DNA from: Phoronis ovalis
Lineage: Eukaryota > Phoronida > Phoronidae
Direction: 5' to 3'
DNA length: 10,618 nucleotides
NCBI GenBank assembly: GCA_028565635.1
Contig: JAOXYB010030576.1
Span: 1-10,618 of the forward strand
A program made the position numbers and the translations under genes. The notes below the pieces were generated by a model. The model was not told the DNA's origin. It did no database searches and saw nothing but the letters and a program-made list of their open reading frames with translations. Below are positions 7,801 through 10,618 of this stretch, piece after piece (within the stretch, counting starts at the first letter, position 1; each line of letters starts with the position of its first letter).

Positions 7801-8159
7801 GAAACACTACCTGGTCGCTAGTGTTTAAACTTCCACTAGATTCAGGATTTAATAAATAAATAGAGTTTTGCAGAAGAAACACTTATGTTTGTGAATTTAT
7901 ACTGAATCATATTGAATCATTGAATAATATTGTATAAGCATTTTATTTACTGCTTCAAAAGAGATCAAAAGAAACAATTCATATTTTTGATTTGAAATGT
8001 GAATATTTAGCCTTTGACTGCTGTATTCTAATATTTATTTATTTTGTGTTTCGTTTATATAGTGAACCAGAAAGAGACTTTGATTTCTTGTCTTCCATTG
8101 AGATGTTAATTCTAGATCAGGCTGATGTTCTACTTATGCAGAACTGGGAACACATAACG
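1738..8159 (+). CDS. UTP25: UTP25 / DIEXF (digestive organ expansion factor), SSU processome protein; partial, 10 visible exons
   Basis: Joining 1738-1843, 2196-2468, 4000-4091, 4538-4759, 5159-5244, 5572-5634, 6224-6338, 6763-6841, 7616-7772 and 8063-8159 gives 430 uninterrupted codons with GT-AG introns throughout. The visible protein has an acidic Ser/Asp/Glu-rich region (about residues 1-126), a linker with [11 protein letters not shown] (about 127-230), [19 protein letters not shown] (about 240-260), and a helicase-like core with [41 protein letters not shown] and [14 protein letters not shown]. These blocks match the vertebrate UTP25/DIEXF family in order. Known of the family: a nucleolar U3 snoRNP-associated factor needed for early pre-rRNA cleavage and 18S rRNA production; zebrafish def affects digestive organ growth through p53. 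It resembles DEAD-box helicases but lacks key catalytic residues. Vertebrate homologues are about 750 residues, so roughly 290-300 C-terminal codons and a short N-terminus are missing here. Identity is very secure; exact splice sites are read by eye. Confidence 0.96.
1958..1976. repeat. Poly-C tract in intron
   Basis: Four C, one T, then an uninterrupted run of 14 C (1963-1976) in the intron between exons A and B. Such tracts are length-variable and error-prone in sequencing. Confidence 0.95.
2196..2468 (+). CDS. UTP25: UTP25 exon B (long acidic low-complexity exon)
   Basis: The acceptor TAATTACAG is at 2187-2195 and the strong donor GTAAGT begins at 2469. The exon encodes about 91 residues dominated by Asp, Glu and Ser, including [24 protein letters not shown] and [15 protein letters not shown]. 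Acidic, serine-rich N-termini are typical of UTP25 and of many SSU processome proteins; the exact residues are not conserved. The serines next to acidic residues resemble casein kinase 2 sites (inference). The ATG at 2219 is internal and not a start, since the frame is open across it from exon A. The last base joins exon C in phase 1 to make Asp. Confidence 0.9.
2469..3191. other. First part of the intron between exons B and C, no feature recognised
   Basis: AT-rich intron sequence. An open frame at 2963-3151 (62 codons) has no flanking splice signals in a compatible phase and no resemblance to UTP25, so it is not called. Exons B and C already join in frame and in the expected family order without it. 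Confidence 0.6.
3192..3217 (+). repeat. Left terminal inverted repeat
   Basis: A 26-base end beginning ACCATATTTTCTCTAATAA, the inverted partner of 3829-3854. Confidence 0.75.
3829..3854 (-). repeat. Right terminal inverted repeat
   Basis: Ends TTATTAGTGAAAATATGGT on the + strand; its reverse complement matches the left end at 21 of 26 bases. Confidence 0.75.
4000..4091 (+). CDS. UTP25: UTP25 exon C
   Basis: The acceptor TTATTTTCAG ends at 3999 and the donor GTATTT begins at 4092. The exon encodes [19 protein letters not shown], a serine run, then WIKEDKK. The DPF...H..KEL block is the family signature between the acidic tail and the core (vertebrate DPFLQHVNKEL), which makes this short exon recognisable. 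The upstream junction is phase 1 and the downstream junction phase 0. It follows the longest complete intron (1531 bp), which is enlarged by an inverted-repeat element. Confidence 0.92.
4092..4537. other. Intron between exons C and D, no further feature
   Basis: A 446-bp GT-AG intron, AT-rich, with one run of eight T near 4321. I see no repeat family or gene in it. Confidence 0.8.
4538..4759 (+). CDS. UTP25: UTP25 exon D
   Basis: The acceptor TTTTCATTACAG ends at 4537 and the donor GTACAT begins at 4760, phase 0 at both ends. It encodes 74 residues from [19 protein letters not shown] to [16 protein letters not shown]. The last block aligns with the vertebrate FTPLQKELFLIMNSYRD segment that leads into the core. 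The TTG at 4538 is the first codon of the exon, not an initiation codon. Reading past the donor reaches a stop after five more codons, consistent with an intron there. Confidence 0.92.
4760..5158. other. Intron between exons D and E, no further feature
   Basis: A 399-bp GT-AG intron with a long T-rich stretch upstream of the acceptor. The open frame at 4995-5210 runs through this T-rich stretch into exon E in the wrong frame and is not a gene. Confidence 0.8.
5159..5244 (+). CDS. UTP25: UTP25 exon E
   Basis: The acceptor TCTTTTATAG ends at 5158 and the donor GTAGGT begins at 5245. The exon encodes [20 protein letters not shown] and then MHALNHVLK, a highly conserved block (vertebrate NGEEIRHVYCLHVINHVLK). 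It ends in phase 2; the Lys codon of HVLK is completed by the first base of the next exon. Local base composition is more GC-rich than the surrounding intron, as expected for constrained coding sequence. Confidence 0.94.
5245..5571. other. Intron between exons E and F, no further feature
   Basis: A 327-bp GT-AG intron, AT-rich. The minus-strand open frame at 5323-5565 shows no recognisable protein and is considered chance. Confidence 0.8.
5572..5634 (+). CDS. UTP25: UTP25 exon F (short basic exon)
   Basis: A 63-base exon between the acceptor CAATTATAG and the donor GTAAGT (5635). It encodes [20 protein letters not shown] with both junctions in phase 2, so skipping it would keep the frame. 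It lies between HVLK and [10 protein letters not shown], where the vertebrate protein has a variable Arg/Ser-rich linker. Sequence conservation is therefore weak; the call rests on position, phase, splice sites and basic composition. Confidence 0.85.
5635..6223. other. Intron between exons F and G, no further feature
   Basis: A 589-bp GT-AG intron. I see no internal repeat, RNA gene or open frame of interest. Confidence 0.8.
6224..6338 (+). CDS. UTP25: UTP25 exon G (first helicase-like core block)
   Basis: The acceptor CCTTTTTCTGCAG ends at 6223 and the donor GTATGT begins at 6339. It encodes [19 protein letters not shown] followed by [30 protein letters not shown] is near-identical to vertebrate UTP25 and occupies the place of helicase motif Ia (PTREL in true DEAD-box proteins). 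It exits in phase 0. This is one of the clearest diagnostic exons of the gene. Confidence 0.97.
6339..6762. other. Intron between exons G and H, no further feature
   Basis: A 424-bp GT-AG intron with ordinary AT-rich sequence and a T-rich acceptor. Nothing else recognised. Confidence 0.8.
6763..6841 (+). CDS. UTP25: UTP25 exon H
   Basis: The acceptor TTATTTTCTAG ends at 6762 and the donor GTACTC begins at 6842. It encodes [20 protein letters not shown] followed by LKGKKP, matching the vertebrate block VSNKKRFQGEYG...LKRP. This lysine-rich segment precedes the conserved EDFEA motif of the next exon. The single trailing base makes a phase 1 junction that completes a Glu codon. Confidence 0.93.
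6905..7500. repeat. Four degenerate tandem copies of a ~125-150-bp interspersed repeat
   Basis: The core GTTGAAATCGGTCCAGTACT, then a variant of TTCCAAGTTATCAAAGAATATG, recurs with starts near 7013, 7141, 7266 and 7414. Between cores lies a second shared block, CAAATGTTCATCTCCAGAAC and CTAGC. The array closes with GTGACTGAGTGAC-like triplets near 7313 and 7460-7487. It fills most of the 774-bp intron between exons H and I. Copies are diverged by substitution and small gaps, so it is an old insertion or duplication; no coding capacity is seen. Confidence 0.8.
7616..7772 (+). CDS. UTP25: UTP25 exon I (NIDDHFRIG and ASPLGLR core)
   Basis: The acceptor ATAATTTTTTAG ends at 7615 and the donor GTAAGC begins at 7773. 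It encodes [20 protein letters not shown], then [20 protein letters not shown] and [21 protein letters not shown] (7642-7668) and ASPLGLR (7732-7752) are UTP25 hallmarks; the latter corresponds to the helicase motif Ib region (TPGR in DEAD-box proteins). It ends in phase 2. Confidence 0.97.
8063..8159 (+). CDS. UTP25: UTP25 exon J (degenerate DEAD-box motif), last visible exon
   Basis: The acceptor TTTATATAG ends at 8062 and the donor GTAAGA begins at 8160. It encodes [20 protein letters not shown] followed by [16 protein letters not shown] at 8115-8126 sits where active helicases have DEAD (Walker B, motif II); the same Glu-to-Gln change is seen in vertebrate UTP25 (IDQAD). The exon ends in phase 0. 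No continuation of the family (the ...MNLLP...VRMWSLNNW region in vertebrates) was recognised between 8160 and 10618, so the next exon lies beyond the window. Confidence 0.96.
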
Positions 8160-8254
8160 GTAAGACATAATTTCTTTGCATAATGAATGTTATAGATCAT
8201 AAGCTGCATTTACACTGGGTTTTCTAAACAATTTTAAGTCAGTTAAAAATTACG

Positions 8255-8410
8255 GGGATCATTCCCTGTATAGGTATACCCGTACCTCCAAAACTGACCC
8301 CTTTTCCAGAATAAAAAGGCAAAAAACAGCCCTTCCTGGACTAGAATGTTGGAAAACCCATTTCTTTCAGACAGACCCCCCCCCTGTTTTGACCTATGTA
8401 GGGTGTGACT
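8255..8410. repeat. Possible interspersed repeat fragment with poly-C tract
   Basis: A locally GC-richer stretch with GGTATACCCGTACC, then CTGACCCCTTTTCC and a run of nine C (8376-8384). Its composition differs from flanking intron and resembles low-complexity CCCC/TTTT-rich invertebrate repeats. No second copy is in the window, so the call is weak. Confidence 0.3.
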
Positions 8411-8479
8411 CTCAAGATTTTAACCAATTACGAACTTTTTATGCACACAGTGCATGGGCATATAGTCGTAGGCTATGAT

Positions 8480-9905
8480 GTATCTAGCAATAACAACTTT
8501 AGTTTTTACCCGATTAGCTTCATAGTCGGTACAGGGTAAATACAGGTCAAACTGCAGGTCCGTCATAATTTTGACCTTGATTACCTCCAATATGGTCGAT
8601 TGGCGTACATATTTGTTCCCGTGAGTACACGAATCATTGATTGGATGATTCGAAGCTGGATTCACAAAGGCCATAGGCTGGTAGGTGTAATAGACTATGT
8701 GATGTTTTAGAATGACTTTGAAAAGTGGGTCAAACAGCGAATTTAATCTTCGACATTTTTCATTGTGCATAACACTTTTTTGTCTCACAATAATTGCTTG
8801 AGTTTTTATCCGATCAGCTTCTTATTCAACCCAGGGAAAGTACAGGTGTGGTAAATTTTTGACCCGGATCACTTCCAAGATGGCCGACTGGTGGCCATGT
8901 TTGTTCCCAAGAAGACACGTTACATTGCGCCGCATATCACAAAGACAAAGCATTGAATCGACTAGTCAAAGGTGGGTTCACGAAGGCCATAGGTTCATGG
9001 GCGTAATGGGCTAGGTGACGTTTTGAAATTACCTTGAAAAGTGGGTTAAATGCCGAATCGAATCTTTGACATTTTTTGTGTGTGACACTTTCTTTGTTTC
9101 ACAATAACTGTTTCAGTTTTTATCTGATCAAGTTCGTATTCGATATAGGGTAAGTGCAGGTTAAAGTGCAGGTCATATAGAATTTTGACCTAAATTACTT
9201 CCAATATGGCCGACTGACGGCCATGTTTGTTCTCGAAATTGTACAACACAATAACAGCTTCAGTTTTTATCTGATCAGCTTCATATTATAATAGATGTAA
9301 GTATGGATCAAAGTGCTAAGTTAGATGTAATTTTGACCTGTATTACTTTCAATATGGCCGATTGGCGGCCATGTATATTACTGAGAGGATACATCACATT
9401 GCATCACATACCAGAAAGACGAAGCGTTAACTGGATGATTTGAAGGTGGATTCAAGAAGCCATAGGTTGTTAGGTGTAATAGGCTACGTGACATTTTAAA
9501 ATGACCTTGAAAAATGAATTAAATACCAATCCGAATCTTTGACATTTTTTGTGTGTAATACTTTCTGTGTCTCACAATAAATGCTTCAATATTTATTTGA
9601 TCAGCTTTATATTTGTTACGGGGTAAATACAGGTCAGCATGCAGGTCCATTATAATTTTGACCCAGATCACTTCCAAAATGGCCAACTGGTGGCCATGTT
9701 TGTTCCCAAGAGGGCACACCAGGTTCCGCCACATACCAGAATGACCCAGCACTGACTAGGCTATTCAAAGGTGCATGCACGAGGAGCAAAAGGTGGTTGG
9801 ATGTGTTAGGCTAAGTAGCGTTTTAGAATGACATTGAAAAGTGTGTCAAATGATGAGATCCAAATCTTCAACATTTATTGTATACGATACTTCGCTTTAC
9901 ATATG
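8480..9905. repeat. Degenerate ~300-325-bp tandem repeat array in the last visible intron
   Basis: Two markers recur in fixed order. One is TTTTATCTGATCAGCTTC followed by GGGTAAATACAGG (near 8515, 8816, 9129, 9280 and 9604). The other is ATGGCCGACTGGTGGCCATG (8592 degenerate, 8880, 9206, 9354, 9679). Spacings are about 288-326 bp, with one short 148-bp interval, so four full-length units and one truncated unit are present. The second marker is an inverted repeat, ATGGCC-N7-GGCCAT, intact in four of five copies. The units share TGACCTTGAAAAGTGGGT and CTTTGACATTTTTTGTGTG. Minus-strand frames at 8420-8788 and 9519-9752 read similar peptides only because they cross the same unit. Confidence 0.88.
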
Positions 9906-10358
9906 TAAGACTTAAGGCAACTATTTCAAAAAGTGACTACTCAGCAGGCCTGCAAATCACGTAAAACCTAGAACATGATCTAATTGTAGGGATGAGATGG
10001 ATATCTGACATTGCAAATGTCTTGTTAGAAAACCCAGAGTAAATACAGGTACATTCTGTACAGTATTGATATCGTGCATGTTACTGTAATGTGTGTTGAG
10101 GATAAGTTGACAATACCTCACTGTGGCACAGTTATTATTAAAATTGTCAAATATCAGTGAGTTGTTGGTGGACATGAGTTTGTCTAAAATTGATTTAAAA
10201 TCTCTAGTAACTGATATTAAGTTTATTGGAGTTAGAGATATCCATTATTCATTTAGAAGTGACTGGGAAAACTAAAGTCCACAATAGTTATCGAAACACT
10301 CTATTTCCAACCTGTTGTAAGTAATCTTAGAAATTTTTAAAAAGATAAATGCATTTAA
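9906..10358. other. Intron sequence between two repeat arrays, no feature recognised
   Basis: AT-rich sequence. The minus-strand frame at 9957-10175 has no recognisable motif or flanking splice signals. No UTP25 exon is recognised here. Confidence 0.6.
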
Positions 10359-10618
10359 ACTGTTTAAAGAGGTGTTTTAGATTGTTTAAAGAGGCCATTT
10401 AGATTGTTTAAAGAGGTCATTTATATTGTTGAAAGAGGCCATTTAGATTGTTGAAAGAGGCCATTTAGATTGTTTAAAGAGGTCATTTAGATTGTTTAAA
10501 GATGTCAGTTAGATTGTTTAAAGAGGTCATTTAGATTGTTTAAAGAGGTCATTTAGATTGTTTAAAGAGGTCAGTTAGATTGTTTAAAGAGGTCATTTAG
10601 ATTGTTTAAAGATGTCAT
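10359..10618. repeat. 22-bp minisatellite array, continuing past window end
   Basis: Eleven full 22-base units from 10359 to 10600 and 18 bases of a twelfth follow head to tail without any gap. The unit starts ATTGTTTAAAGAGG and ends TCATTTAG. Variants are substitutions only: TTGAAAGAGGCC in units 4 and 5, GATGTC in units 7 and 12, TCAGTTAG in units 7 and 10. The first unit is the most diverged, as expected at an array edge. Every unit carries TTTAAA or TTGAAA. The array is inside the UTP25 intron if the gene continues downstream. Confidence 0.97.

Noticed and set aside
8420-8788. 122-codon minus-strand open frame sharing a peptide with the frame at 9519-9752
   Set aside because: Both cross the same tandem unit. 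Comparing about 30 aligned codons of the two, differences fall about equally at codon positions 1, 2 and 3 (5, 6 and 7 by eye), so there is no sign of protein-level constraint.
10359-10618. CRISPR-like array because of regular short repeats
   Set aside because: The 22-bp units abut directly with no spacers, and the context is an animal intron.

Overview
The window is animal nuclear DNA. It is AT-rich and intron-rich, with short exons bounded by GT/AG and long introns filled by several unrelated repeat families. It carries one protein-coding gene on the + strand, the 5' and central part of UTP25 (also called DIEXF or DEF, digestive organ expansion factor), a nucleolar component of the small-subunit (SSU) processome. 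The divergence from the vertebrate protein and the style of the repeats suggest an invertebrate, perhaps a mollusc or other lophotrochozoan. The taxon is inference and is not proved by the sequence.

Gene layout: ten exons are supported between 1738 and 8159 (1738-1843, 2196-2468, 4000-4091, 4538-4759, 5159-5244, 5572-5634, 6224-6338, 6763-6841, 7616-7772, 8063-8159). All nine introns between them are GT-AG. The exons sum to 1290 bases, exactly 430 codons, and stay in frame across every junction. The translation runs from an acidic serine-rich N-terminal region into the helicase-like core ([27 protein letters not shown], and LDQAD in place of a DEAD box). The gene is incomplete at both ends. 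The initiating exon is not securely identified; two weak candidate exons are at 988-1011 and 1129-1188. Roughly the last 290-300 codons, judged from the vertebrate protein length, must lie beyond 10618.

Repeats by region: 1-745 holds two copies of a composite repeat, each a ~30-bp minisatellite followed by a conserved GCGGCACATCCC...CCGGG tail. The second confirmed intron holds a 663-bp element with terminal inverted repeats (3192-3854). The eighth confirmed intron holds four degenerate copies of a ~125-150-bp repeat (about 6905-7500). The intron after the last visible exon holds a degenerate ~300-325-bp tandem array (about 8480-9905) and then a 22-bp minisatellite that runs off the window end (10359-10618).

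I saw no tRNA, rRNA, CRISPR array or second protein-coding gene. Long open frames outside the exons are best explained as antisense shadows or chance readings of repeats. I did not find a previously undescribed system. The interest lies in the degenerate helicase motif of UTP25, the unresolved 5' end, and the set of structured repeats colonising this gene.
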